Origin: Sphingomonas canadensis
GTDB lineage: Bacteria; Pseudomonadota; Alphaproteobacteria; Sphingomonadales; Sphingomonadaceae
Direction: 5' to 3'
Assembly (NCBI RefSeq): GCF_026013525.1
Contig: NZ_JAPDRA010000008.1
Span: forward strand, 146,501 to 210,500
Length of the DNA stretch: 64,000 bases
A program made the position numbers and the translations under genes. Below, in pieces: positions 43,997 to 55,769 of the stretch. A model generated the notes under the pieces. It was not told where the DNA came from. It searched no databases and saw only the letters and a list, made by a program, of their open reading frames with translations. Position 1 is the stretch's first letter; each line of letters opens with the position of its first letter.

Positions 43997-45022
43997 TCAG
44001 CCGGCGTCGAACAGACTGTCCTGCGCGCCCTGCGGCGGATCGAGGCCCAGGTGCTTCCAGCCCGCCGCATTGAGGCAGCGGCCCCGCGCCGTCCGCGCGA
44101 TCATGCCGATCTGGATGAGATAGGGCTCGATCACCTCCTCGATCGTGTCGCGCGGTTCGGAGAGGCCGGCGGCCAGCGTCTCCACCCCCACCGGGCCGCC
44201 GCGATAGATGTCGGCGATCATCGTCAGATAGCGCCGGTCCATCGCGTCCAGCCCCAGCGCGTCGACCTCCAGCCGGTTGAGCGCCTGGTCCGCCACCCCG
44301 GCATGGACCACCGCCTCGCCCAGCACGTTCGCGAAATCGCGCACGCGGCGCAGCAGCCGCCCGGCGATGCGCGGGGTGCCGCGCGCGCGCCGGGCGATCT
44401 CGCGCGCGCCATCGGGGGCGATGCCCAGATCGAGCAGCCCGGCGGCACGGGTGACCACCTTCTCCAGCTCATCCACCGTATAGAAGTTGAGCCGCACCGG
44501 GATGCCGAAACGGTCGCGCAGCGGCGTGGTGAGCAGCCCCTGGCGCGTGGTGGCGCCGACCAGCGTGAATCGCGGCAGATCGATCCGCACCGATCGCGCC
44601 GACGGCCCCTCGCCGATGATCAGGTCCAGCGCGCGATCCTCCATCGCGGGATAGAGCACCTCCTCCACCTGGGGCGCCAGCCGGTGGATCTCGTCGATGA
44701 ACAGGACGTCGCCGTCCTCCAGATTGGTCAGCAGCGCGGCGAGATCGCCCGATTTGGCGATGACCGGGCCGGAGGTGGCGCGGAACCCCACCCCCATCTC
44801 GCGCGCGATGATCTGCGCCAGCGTGGTCTTGCCCAGCCCCGGCGGGCCGAAGAAGAGGACGTGATCCAGCGCGTCGCCCCGCGCCCGCGCGGCATCGATG
44901 AACACGCGCAGATTCTCCCGCGCGGCCTTTTGCCCGACGAACTCGCCGAGCGACTTGGGGCGCAGCGCGGCATCGACATCATCGGCCCGGCGATCGGGGG
45001 TGAGAAGGCGGTCTTCGGTCAT
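43997..45022 (-). CDS. ruvB: Holliday junction branch-migration helicase RuvB
   Basis: The 341-residue AAA+ ATPase has Walker A GPPGLGKT (59-66), Walker B LFIDEIH (107-113), [19 protein letters not shown] and the C-terminal winged-helix. RuvB motors drive branch migration with RuvA. Its ATG overlaps the stop of a parE remnant by 4 bp. ruvA lies 454 bp upstream, separated by the parD/parE remnant, an unusual break in the ruvAB unit. Confidence 0.97.
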   Translation of the reverse strand: MTEDRLLTPDRRADDVDAALRPKSLGEFVGQKAARENLRVFIDAARARGDALDHVLFFGPPGLGKTTLAQIIAREMGVGFRATSGPVIAKSGDLAALLTNLEDGDVLFIDEIHRLAPQVEEVLYPAMEDRALDLIIGEGPSARSVRIDLPRFTLVGATTRQGLLTTPLRDRFGIPVRLNFYTVDELEKVVTRAAGLLDLGIAPDGAREIARRARGTPRIAGRLLRRVRDFANVLGEAVVHAGVADQALNRLEVDALGLDAMDRRYLTMIADIYRGGPVGVETLAAGLSEPRDTIEEVIEPYLIQIGMIARTARGRCLNAAGWKHLGLDPPQGAQDSLFDAG

Positions 45023-45162
45023 CGCGGCTGCCGAAGCTCGGATGCCGCGTCGCGGCTGTGATGGAGGATGCGCACAAGTGGCATCGCGTCACCCGCCAAA
45101 CGGGCAAGGCGAATGTCCCAAAGATCCTGCCGCGCGGCCCCTGCGATCTTCAGCCTAGTCAC
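45019..45162 (-). pseudogene. internally deleted ParE-type toxin remnant
   Basis: A GTG at 45162 overlapping the parD stop opens a 47-residue frame. It has a typical ParE beginning (VTRLKIAGAARQDLWDIRLA) joined directly to a ParE-like ending ([20 protein letters not shown]). ParE toxins are about 90-100 residues, so roughly half, including the central helices and most active-surface residues, is missing. It stops inside the ruvB start codon. Probably non-toxic. Confidence 0.65.
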
Positions 45163-45406
45163 GCAGGTCCGGATCCTCGGCGAGGATGGCGTCGATCACA
45201 TCTTCCGGCTCCGCATCGACGATGCCGGATGCCAAACCCTCGTCGATCATCGCCTTCAGCCAACGCCGATCCTCTGCAGCATATTCCCGGTCCCGGCGGA
45301 CCAGGTCGCGCAGATAATCGGCGACATCGGCATAGCGCCCCTCTGCGATGCGCGCATCGACCCAGGCCTGGAGCGCGGGCGGGAACGAGAGGGTGTGATA
45401 GGTCAT
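45155..45406 (-). CDS. parD: ParD-family antitoxin
   Basis: The 83-residue protein has an N-terminal ribbon-helix-helix (TLSFPPALQAWVDARIAEGR, YADVADYLRDLVRRD) and an acidic C-terminal toxin-binding tail (IDEGLASGIVDAEPEDVIDA). This is a standard ParD architecture. The expected parE follows in overlapping frame but is internally deleted. It sits between ruvA and ruvB on the same strand, so it may now simply be co-transcribed with them. Confidence 0.88.
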   Translation of the reverse strand: MTYHTLSFPPALQAWVDARIAEGRYADVADYLRDLVRRDREYAAEDRRWLKAMIDEGLASGIVDAEPEDVIDAILAEDPDLRD

Positions 45407-45476
45407 GCCGGGAATATACTCCCATTGCCGGAGGCCGCCAATGCGGCGGGGCAGGCAGCGCGGCCGGCAGGGCGCA

Positions 45477-46073
45477 TCACCGCGCCGCCTTCCGCAACGC
45501 CAGCCGGACCAGCGCGTCCAGCGTCGCGCCCGCGCCCAGCTCGTCGTTGGCGGCGTTCACCGCCGTGTTCGCCTCGGCGGGCTTGAAGCCCAGGTTCATC
45601 AGCGCGGAGACCGCGTCCGCCGAGGCGCCGGCCACAGGCGCCGCCGCCGCGCCGCCCGCGCCCAGCGCGATGCCGCCCGCCTTGTCCTTCAGCTCGTTGA
45701 CGATGCGCTGGGCCAGCTTCGGCCCCACGCCGTTGGCGCGCGCGATCATCGCGGAATCGGCGCGGGCGATGGCGGTCTGCACCTCTTCCGGCGACAGGAC
45801 CGAGAGGATCGCGAGCGCCACCTTCGCGCCCACGCCCTGCACGCCGGTCAGCAGGCGGAACCAGTCGCGCTCGGCGGCGCTGGCGAAGCCCATCAGGCGG
45901 ATCGAATCCTCCGCCACCAGCATCTCTGTATGCACGGTCACCAGATCGTCGACCGCGCCCAGCGCCGCCAGCGTGCGCGCCGACGCGCCGACCAGATAGC
46001 CGACGCCGTTCACGTCGATCACCGCATGATCGATCCCCGTCGCGGCAAGGCGGCCCCGCAGATGCGCGATCAT
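45477..46073 (-). CDS. ruvA: Holliday junction branch-migration protein RuvA
   Basis: The 198-residue protein starts [20 protein letters not shown] (OB domain). It has two helix-hairpin-helix motifs ([33 protein letters not shown]) and a C-terminal domain III after an Ala/Gly-rich linker. The start at 46073 matches the family. No ruvC-like frame was found in the 200 bp upstream. Confidence 0.96.
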   Translation of the reverse strand: MIAHLRGRLAATGIDHAVIDVNGVGYLVGASARTLAALGAVDDLVTVHTEMLVAEDSIRLMGFASAAERDWFRLLTGVQGVGAKVALAILSVLSPEEVQTAIARADSAMIARANGVGPKLAQRIVNELKDKAGGIALGAGGAAAAPVAGASADAVSALMNLGFKPAEANTAVNAANDELGAGATLDALVRLALRKAAR

Positions 46074-46273
46074 GCCGCCCGGCCCCGCGCCAGCCCGGCC
46101 AGGCCCGGAAGCGCGCGCGCCTTCGCACGGCGGCAGCCGCAGGGCTCGGGCAAGGAAGGCAGCGAACGCACGGCCGGTACGTAAGCAGAACATCGCCGCA
46201 CAGGAAAGCGAAATCCGCCCCACGGCGGACGCGGCGGCCCGGGCAGGCGCATGGCCCGCCCGGGCTCCGGCGG

Positions 46274-48850
<2,577 letters not shown>

Positions 48851-48882
48851 GGTCGTCCCTGTTTCCTTGCCCGCCTCAGATA

Positions 48883-48906
48883 GTGTTGCATATCCGCAAC
48901 ACAAGG
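48883..48906 (-). promoter_or_regulatory. candidate RpoH promoter with dyad upstream of clpB
   Basis: On the minus strand, CTTG is followed by 18 bp and then CTATCT, close to the alphaproteobacterial heat-shock sigma pattern (CTTG and CYTATNT). Within it GTGTTGC and GCAACAC form a perfect 7-bp dyad (48883-48889 and 48896-48902). It sits about 33-56 bp before the ATG. Confidence 0.45.
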
Positions 48907-49118
48907 GCCGCAATGCGCGCAATTCGTAGCTTTACCGAAACCGCGCCGCCGCCGCCAACCGCGCATTCCCCGGCGTCCGCCGCACCGCCCCGGATCGGTC
49001 ATCCAGGCGCCGCCGAACTGCAACCGAAGCTGCCGATTGTTGCAATGCACAGCGGCTAGCGGCCGCCGCGACGGGGGGCACATCCGCCCCCGAGTCTCCG
49101 GACATAAGGGGATAGAGA

Positions 49119-51458
49119 ATGCGTAACTGGGTCGCCTGCCTGCTGGCGGGCACGTCGATGCTTGCCGCGGGTGCCGCGCATGCCGCTCCGGGCGATGCCG
49201 CCCCCGCGACCGAAGCCGAGGCGCCGGCCGCCGCGGACGAGGGCACCGAGATCGTCGTCATCGGCCAGGGCGAATCGCGCCAGGTGCAGCGCCTGGGCGC
49301 CGACGACATCGCCGAGCTGGCGCCGGGCACCAGCCCGCTGAAGGCGGTGGAAAAGCTGCCCAGCGTCAACTTCCAGGGCGCGGACCCGTTCGGCGCCTAT
49401 GAATGGGCGGAGCGCATCTCGATCCGCGGCTTCAACCAGAACCAGCTCGGCTTCACGCTGGACGGCATCCCGCTGGGCGACGCGAGCTATGGCAACGTCA
49501 ACGGCCTGCACATCAGCCGCGCGATCACCAGCGAGAATGTGGGCGAGGTCCGCGTGTCGCAGGGCGCAGGATCGATCGGGACCCAGGCGACCAACAACCT
49601 GGGCGGCACGCTGGAATTCTTCTCGCGCGATCCCTCGCAGGATTTCGGCGTGAACGTCGAAGGCACCTATGGCACCGAGAACACCGTGCGCCTGTTCGGC
49701 CGCATCGACACCGGCGCACTGGTCGAAAACGGCCCGCGGCTGTGGGTTTCCGGCCTCTATTCGAACATGGACAAGTGGAAGGGCGTGGGCGAGCAGCGCA
49801 CGACCCAGGTCAACGCCAAGGGCGTCGTCCCCGCCGGGCCGGTGAACATCACCGGCACGCTCTCCTTCTCCGATCGCCGCGAGAACGACTATCAGGACCT
49901 GTCGCTGGGGATGCTCAACCGCCTCGGCTATGACTGGGACAATATCTCGGGCGACTATGCGCTCGCGGTGCGGCTGGCGGACATCGCCAACAATATCGAC
50001 GGTTTCAACAACACCACCGGCCTGCCCGGCGCCGACGGGCTGTCGGACATCACCGGCCTGGCGCCGACCAATCCGGGCGCGGGCACGGTCTTCCCGTCGC
50101 CCATCGCCTCGCTCGACGACGCCTATTACGACGCCGCCGGCCTGCGCCGCGACTGGCTCGCCTCGCTGGGCGTGGAGAGCAACGGCGGCCCGGTCCGCTT
50201 CGCGCTGAAGGGCTATTACCACGACAACCATGGCCAGGGCCTGTGGTACACCCCCTATGTGGCGACGCCGGGCGGCGCGCCGCTGACGGTGCGCACCACC
50301 GAATATGACATCGAGCGCACCGGCGTGTTCGGCAGCGTGGGCGGCACCTTCGGCTTCAACGAGGTGACCGTCGGCGCCTGGTACGAGAACAATGATTTCC
50401 TGCAGGCCCGCCGCTTCTATGGCCTGTCGAGCCGCACCGCATCGACGCGCGACAGCCTGGAGTTCCAGAGCAACCCGCTCGCGACGCAGTGGGAGTTCCA
50501 GTACAACACCAAGACCTTCCAATATCATGTCGAGGACAAGCTGAGCTTCGGCGATCTGACGCTGACGCTGGGCTGGAAGGGCTTCGACGTGCGCAACACC
50601 GCTGATCCGGTGGTGGCGGGCAGCCTCGCCAGCGGCAAGATCAAGGTGACCGACTGGTTCCAGCCGCACGCCGGCTTCGCGTGGAAGTTCATGCCCGAGG
50701 CGGAGCTGTTCGGCGGCTTCACCCAGGTGACGCGCGCCTTCACCTCGGCCGCGACCACCGGCCCCTTCGCCACCACCCAGGCCGGCTTCAACGCGCTGGG
50801 CGCGCTCAAGCCCGAGCAATCGGACACCTATGAGCTGGGCGCGCGCTTCCGCAACGGCAGCTTCAACGGCCTGGTCGCCGCCTATTACGTCGATTTCCGC
50901 AACCGGCTGCTGGCGCAGACCACCGGCGCGGGCATCGTCGGCAACCCGGCGATCCTTCAGAACGTCGGCTCGGTCCGCTCGCTCGGTTTCGAGGCGGCGG
51001 GCGAGGTGCGGCTGGGCCAGGGCTTCAGCGCCTATCTGTCCTACAGCTACAACGACTCGACCTATCGCGACGATGTGCGCAACCCGGTGGGCACGCTGAT
51101 CGCCGCGACCAAGGGCAAGACCGTGGTGGACGCGCCCAAGAGCCTGGTGAAGGGCGAGATCGCCTATGACGGCGAGATCTTCTTCGGCAAGCTTTCGGGC
51201 AACTACATCAGCCGCCGCTACTTCACCTACGAGAACGACCAGTCGGTGGACGGCCGGGTGCTGTTCGACCTGAGCGTCGGCGCGCGCGTCTCCGTCGCGG
51301 GCGCGAACCTGGAGCTTCAGGGCAGCGTCACCAACCTGTTCGACGAGGAATATGTCTCGACGATGGGCACCAACGGCTTCGGCAACCGCGGCGACAACCA
51401 GACGCTGATGGTGGGTGCGCCGCGCCAGTTCCTGCTGACGCTCAAGACCGGGTTCTAG
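49119..51458 (+). CDS. TonB-dependent receptor
   Basis: The 779-residue outer-membrane protein has a signal peptide (about 1-22) and a TonB-box-like segment TEIVVIGQGE (43-52). The plug domain has PLKAVEKLPSVNFQGADPFG and ISIRGFNQNQLGFTLDGIPL. The barrel ends in a terminal Phe (FLLTLKTGF). No neighbouring gene shows the ligand; the plug is of the carbohydrate/vitamin/general sphingomonad type rather than a clear siderophore receptor. A long hairpin follows the stop. Confidence 0.93.
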   Translation: MRNWVACLLAGTSMLAAGAAHAAPGDAAPATEAEAPAAADEGTEIVVIGQGESRQVQRLGADDIAELAPGTSPLKAVEKLPSVNFQGADPFGAYEWAERISIRGFNQNQLGFTLDGIPLGDASYGNVNGLHISRAITSENVGEVRVSQGAGSIGTQATNNLGGTLEFFSRDPSQDFGVNVEGTYGTENTVRLFGRIDTGALVENGPRLWVSGLYSNMDKWKGVGEQRTTQVNAKGVVPAGPVNITGTLSFSDRRENDYQDLSLGMLNRLGYDWDNISGDYALAVRLADIANNIDGFNNTTGLPGADGLSDITGLAPTNPGAGTVFPSPIASLDDAYYDAAGLRRDWLASLGVESNGGPVRFALKGYYHDNHGQGLWYTPYVATPGGAPLTVRTTEYDIERTGVFGSVGGTFGFNEVTVGAWYENNDFLQARRFYGLSSRTASTRDSLEFQSNPLATQWEFQYNTKTFQYHVEDKLSFGDLTLTLGWKGFDVRNTADPVVAGSLASGKIKVTDWFQPHAGFAWKFMPEAELFGGFTQVTRAFTSAATTGPFATTQAGFNALGALKPEQSDTYELGARFRNGSFNGLVAAYYVDFRNRLLAQTTGAGIVGNPAILQNVGSVRSLGFEAAGEVRLGQGFSAYLSYSYNDSTYRDDVRNPVGTLIAATKGKTVVDAPKSLVKGEIAYDGEIFFGKLSGNYISRRYFTYENDQSVDGRVLFDLSVGARVSVAGANLELQGSVTNLFDEEYVSTMGTNGFGNRGDNQTLMVGAPRQFLLTLKTGF

Positions 51459-51472
51459 AGCCGCTCTGGATC

Positions 51473-51551
51473 GGTGCCGGCCGGCTCCCCCGCCCGGCCA
51501 CCCACACGATACTGCCGCTGGGTGGCCGGGTGGGGGGAGCGGGCCGGCACC
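51473..51551. terminator. long imperfect hairpin after the TonB receptor gene
   Basis: Arms at 51473-51504 and 51519-51551 pair over about 30 of 32 positions (one mismatch, one mismatch/bulge) around a 14-nt loop. The stem is very GC-rich. There is no T-run, so it may act as a Rho-independent-like block, an mRNA stabiliser or a repeat-element remnant. Confidence 0.55.
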
Positions 51552-51816
51552 GCAACAGAACCGCCTTATATCGGGCGGAAAGAGGCCCCGGGGGAGGTTT
51601 GCCCCCGCCTCCGGGGTCCGCCCGTTGCCTCCATCCCGGCGCAGGCCGGAGCCCGCCGCCGCATCGGACAGCAATTGCGGCGCCGGGTTCCGGCCTGTGC
51701 CGGGATGGCCTTTTGGCCCGCCGCGCAATTGCGCTAGTCTCCCGCCCCGGCCGAGGCCGGAATCAGGGGGGGGAGAGCCGGGTGATGTCTTCGATCGCCG
51801 CCGCGCCGGGCCGCGC

Positions 51817-53952
51817 ATGAAGTGGGTCCGCCGCATCGGCCTGCCCCTGATCGGGCTGCTCGCGCTCGTCGCGACCGGCCTCGCCATTTGGGAGCCGCTG
51901 TTCGCCACCGCCGCCGCGCCGCCGCCCGCGCGCGCCTATTCGGTGGAGATCGTGCGCGATCGCTTCGGCGTGCCGCACATCTTCGGCAAGACCGATCCGG
52001 ACGTCGCCTATGGCATCGCCTATGCCCATGCCGAGGACGATTTCGATACGCTGCAGCAGGTGCTGGCGATGACGCGCGGGCGGCTGGGCGCGATCACCGG
52101 ACAGGAAGGCGCGGCGACCGACTATGTCGTGGCGCTGCTGGGCGCGCGCGAGACGGTGAAACGCGATTATCGCAAGCAGCCCGCCGATGTGCGCGCGCTG
52201 CTCGACGGCTATGCCGCGGGGCTGAACCGCTATGCCGAGAAGCACCCGTCCGAGGTGAAGCTGGCCAAGCTGTTCCCGGTCAACGGCGAGGATGTGGCGA
52301 CCGGGTTCGTCGTGCGATCGCCCTTCTTCTTCGGGCTCGACGGCTATCTGCGCGCGCTGACCGGTGACAAGCCGCTGCCCGTCGAAAGCGCCGGGCCAAA
52401 GCCCGACGCCCCCAACTTCACCCCCCTCGGCCCCGAGCCGGAACAGGCCGGATCCAACGCCTTCGCCATCGCGCCGAAGCGTTCGGAGGACGGCGCCACC
52501 CGGCTCGTCTCCAACTCGCACCAGCCGTGGAACGGCGCGGTCGCCTGGTACGAGCTGGTGGTCCAGTCAGAGGCCGGCTGGCACTTCGCGGGCGCCACCT
52601 TCCCGGGCGCCCCCTATCCGCTGCTGGGGCACAACGAGACGCTGGGCTGGACCAACACGGTCAACCGCCCCGACATGATCGACGTCTACAAGCTGGTGCT
52701 GGACGGCGACGGCGAACGCTATCGCTACGACGGGCAGTGGAAGCCGCTGGAGAAGCACACGGTCTGGCTGCCGGTGCGGCTGTTCGGGCCGTTCGTGCTG
52801 CCGGTGCCGCGCACTGTCTATCGCGCGGTTCAGGGCCCGGTGGTGGTCAACAAGTCCGGCGCCTATGCGCTGCGCCATGGCGGGGCCGACCAGTTGAAGA
52901 TGGTCGAGCAATATTACCGGCTGAACCGCGCGCGCAGCTTCGGCGAATGGCAGCGCGCGATGGCGATCCAGGGCGTGCCCGGAACCAACTTCATCTATGC
53001 CGACGCGGCCGGCAACATCGCCTATTTCTACAACGCCGCCTTCCCCAACCGGAAACCGGGGTTCGACTATTCCAGGGTGCTGCCCGGCGATACGTCGCGC
53101 GCCTATGACCCCGGCACCGTCCTGTGGTCTTCGGTGCCGCGCAACATCAACCCGGGATCGGGCTTCCTGCAGAACGCCAACAACACGCCCTGGCAGGCCG
53201 CGGGCGAGGGCTATGAGCTGCAGCCCGGGGACTGGCCGCCGCTGCTGGGCGTGGAGACCGACACCACCAACCGCGGCACCCGCGCGATCGAGCTGCTGGC
53301 CGCCGATCCCTCGATCAGCGACGCCGATCTGCGCGCGATCAAGTTCGATACCGGGGTGAGCCGCGCGGGCTATCTCGGCCGCTGGTATGCGGACCTGCTG
53401 GCGGTGGACCCGAAGGGTGATCCGCTGGTGGCGCGGGCGAAGGCGCTGCTGGCGCGGTGGGACTGGAACTTCGACGGCAAGGGGCCGGCCGACGCGCTCG
53501 CCTATTCGATCCTGCGCAACCCCAACCGCTGGCATTACGAGCGCAAGCCGCGGCCCGATCCGCGCGCCGTGCTGGCGGAGGCGGCGGGATATCTGGAGAA
53601 GCATTTCGGCCGGATCGAGATGCCGCTGGGCGACCTGATCCGGCTGCGCCGCGGCGCGCTGGACCTGCCGATGGACGGCGGCCCCGATACGCTGCGCGCC
53701 GCCACCAGCTATGACGAGCTGCCCGGTGGGCGGCTGGCGATCCGCCATGGCGACAGCTTCATCCAATGGGTGGTGTGGGGCCGCGACGGGCGGGTGCGAT
53801 CGGAATCGATCCAGCCCTTCGGCGCGTCCATGCGCCCGCAATCGCCGCACTATGCCGATCAGGCAGAGATGTTCGTCGGGCACCGGTTCAAGCCGGTGTG
53901 GTTCACCCGCGAAGCGCTGAAGGGCAATATCGAGCGGCGGTACCGGCCGTAG
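51817..53952 (+). CDS. penicillin-acylase-family amidohydrolase (N-terminal Ser nucleophile)
   Basis: This 711-residue protein has an N-terminal TM/signal segment (8-28) and the family core. The alpha-chain region (VEIVRDRFGVPHIFGKTDPD, YAHAEDDF) is followed by a spacer and the autocleavage site G212-S213 (AGSNAFAI). The beta-chain has LLGHNETLGWTNTVNRPD and FIYADAAGNIAYFYNA. Maturation would expose Ser213. Family members hydrolyse beta-lactam side chains or acyl-homoserine lactones; the substrate here is unknown. The ATG at 51817 is used because upstream codons lack family resemblance. Confidence 0.92.
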   Translation: MKWVRRIGLPLIGLLALVATGLAIWEPLFATAAAPPPARAYSVEIVRDRFGVPHIFGKTDPDVAYGIAYAHAEDDFDTLQQVLAMTRGRLGAITGQEGAATDYVVALLGARETVKRDYRKQPADVRALLDGYAAGLNRYAEKHPSEVKLAKLFPVNGEDVATGFVVRSPFFFGLDGYLRALTGDKPLPVESAGPKPDAPNFTPLGPEPEQAGSNAFAIAPKRSEDGATRLVSNSHQPWNGAVAWYELVVQSEAGWHFAGATFPGAPYPLLGHNETLGWTNTVNRPDMIDVYKLVLDGDGERYRYDGQWKPLEKHTVWLPVRLFGPFVLPVPRTVYRAVQGPVVVNKSGAYALRHGGADQLKMVEQYYRLNRARSFGEWQRAMAIQGVPGTNFIYADAAGNIAYFYNAAFPNRKPGFDYSRVLPGDTSRAYDPGTVLWSSVPRNINPGSGFLQNANNTPWQAAGEGYELQPGDWPPLLGVETDTTNRGTRAIELLAADPSISDADLRAIKFDTGVSRAGYLGRWYADLLAVDPKGDPLVARAKALLARWDWNFDGKGPADALAYSILRNPNRWHYERKPRPDPRAVLAEAAGYLEKHFGRIEMPLGDLIRLRRGALDLPMDGGPDTLRAATSYDELPGGRLAIRHGDSFIQWVVWGRDGRVRSESIQPFGASMRPQSPHYADQAEMFVGHRFKPVWFTREALKGNIERRYRP

Positions 53953-53982
53953 GGGCTGTCCGTTTCGGCGGCACCAGCCCGC

Positions 53983-55626
53983 TCAGGGAGCGTCGGGCGC
54001 CTTTTTCGCGCGCGGCTGGCCGGGGGCGTAGCGATCGCCGTACATATTGCCTTCGTACCAGCGCGGCGCCTGTTCGGCGTCGGCGATCTCGCGCGCGATG
54101 CGATAGTTGATCAGCGCGAACTTGGCGCCGGCCGCCCAGTTGAACCCGGGCTGGTCCGCCTGGTCGGCCGGGGTGTGATAGGTGTGTGCCAGGAAGCCGC
54201 GGAACGCTGCCTCGCCGCCGTTGGCGAAACCCGTCATCAGGAACACCGAGGGCACGCCCTTCTGGACGAAGCTGTAGTGATCGGAGCGGACGAACAGATT
54301 CTCCTCGGGCATCGGATCGGGCGCCAGCTTCACGCCTACCGATCCGGTGGCGCGCGCCACGATCGGCCCCAGCGTGGAATGCTCCGCGCCGAACGCCACC
54401 ACATCGGTGAAGTCGTAGAGCAGCACCGGCATATCCAGGTTCACATCGGCCACCATCCGCCCGGCGCCGACCGTGGGATAATGGGCCAGGTAATCGGACC
54501 CGAGCAGCCCGTCCTCCTCCGCGGTGAGCGCGACGAACAGGATCGAGCGGCGCGGACGCTTGCCGCCTTCGGCAAAGGCGCGCGCGACCTCCAGCATCGT
54601 CGCGATGCCCGCGGCATTGTCCATCGCGCCGTTGTAGACCTTGTCGTCCCCCGGCAGCCCGTCGTTGCGGCCGTCATGGTCCAGGTGGGCGGAGAGCACG
54701 ACATATTCCTTGGCCAGCGCCGGATCGGAACCGGGCAGCACGCCCAGCACATTGGGGCTGGTGAAGCTCTTGGAGATGCTGGTGCGCGTCAGGCTGGGCG
54801 TGGCGGCAAGCGCGAAGCCGCCGGGGCGGGCGCCGGGCTGCTTGAGCTCGGCATAGATCTGATCGGCGGTCTTGGGCGAACCCGCGAACAGCGCCGCGGC
54901 AGCCTCCCCCTTCACATAGAATTGCAGCGCGACCTGTCCCTCCTGCCCCGCGGGCATGCCGTCCGGGCCGATCCAGGTGGCGCGCGGGCTGGCGGTGAAG
55001 TCCATCACCGCGGCCCAGGGATAGCCGTCCACCACCGCATCCGGCGTCACCAGCGAGATCAGGCCGACCGCGCCCTTCTCCTTCGCCAGCACCAGCTTGT
55101 CGTCGGCCTGGGCGGCGGCGCGCTGTTCGGGCGTGAAGCCCTTGGGCATGCCGGTCAGCGCGACCACGAACTTGCCCTTCACGTCGAGCCCCGCATAATC
55201 GTCGCGCAGCCCGTATCCGACGAACACCGTGCCGCCGCTGACGGTCTCCACCCCCGCGCGCGGCGCGGCGCCGACCAGCATGTCGGTGCCATATTCGAAG
55301 GTCCTGGCGCCGATCTTCACCGTGGCGGGCTTGTCCAGATCGATGCGGAATTCGGCCAGCGGCACCTGTTGATACCAGCTTCCGTCCGCCCCGCCCGGCT
55401 TCAGCCCCAGCGCCTCGAAGCGCGTGGCGACATAGCGCGCCGCGATCTCATAGCCGCGCGTGCCGGCGTTGCGCCCTTCGAGCAGGTCGTCCGCCAGGAA
55501 CTCGACATGCGCCTTGACCGCTTCGGGCCTGAAGGACGGCGCCGTCGCTGCGGTCTGCGACTGGGCGGCGAAGGGGGTGACGGCGAGCGCCAGCGAGAGC
55601 GCCGCAAAGATCATGGGTTTGCGCAT
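53983..55626 (-). CDS. M28-family metallopeptidase (secreted)
   Basis: The 547-residue protein has a signal peptide (about 1-23), a PA-domain-like insert (about 130-250) and an M28 zinc-peptidase domain. Metal and catalytic residues are H314 (SAHLDHDG), D336 (NGAMDNAAG) and E370-E371 (LTAEEDGLLG). Such enzymes are aminopeptidases in the periplasm. It is convergent with the acylase gene and divergent from the M16 protease. Confidence 0.92.
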   Translation of the reverse strand: MRKPMIFAALSLALAVTPFAAQSQTAATAPSFRPEAVKAHVEFLADDLLEGRNAGTRGYEIAARYVATRFEALGLKPGGADGSWYQQVPLAEFRIDLDKPATVKIGARTFEYGTDMLVGAAPRAGVETVSGGTVFVGYGLRDDYAGLDVKGKFVVALTGMPKGFTPEQRAAAQADDKLVLAKEKGAVGLISLVTPDAVVDGYPWAAVMDFTASPRATWIGPDGMPAGQEGQVALQFYVKGEAAAALFAGSPKTADQIYAELKQPGARPGGFALAATPSLTRTSISKSFTSPNVLGVLPGSDPALAKEYVVLSAHLDHDGRNDGLPGDDKVYNGAMDNAAGIATMLEVARAFAEGGKRPRRSILFVALTAEEDGLLGSDYLAHYPTVGAGRMVADVNLDMPVLLYDFTDVVAFGAEHSTLGPIVARATGSVGVKLAPDPMPEENLFVRSDHYSFVQKGVPSVFLMTGFANGGEAAFRGFLAHTYHTPADQADQPGFNWAAGAKFALINYRIAREIADAEQAPRWYEGNMYGDRYAPGQPRAKKAPDAP

Positions 55627-55769
55627 CGGGGAATGGGTCTCCGGTCTTCCGTGCGCCGACGCTACTGAAATTCACCGGAAACGCCTAGCGGCCAGAACAG
55701 CCGCTTGCGGTGCCATCGCGTCCCGCTATGTTCGCGCCATCCAGAATGTTTTTCCGGGGTTCCCCATCC

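Noticed and set aside
49056..51908. A 950-codon minus-strand frame
   Set aside because: Antisense to the TonB receptor, with repetitive Ala/Arg/Gly/His content and no domain.
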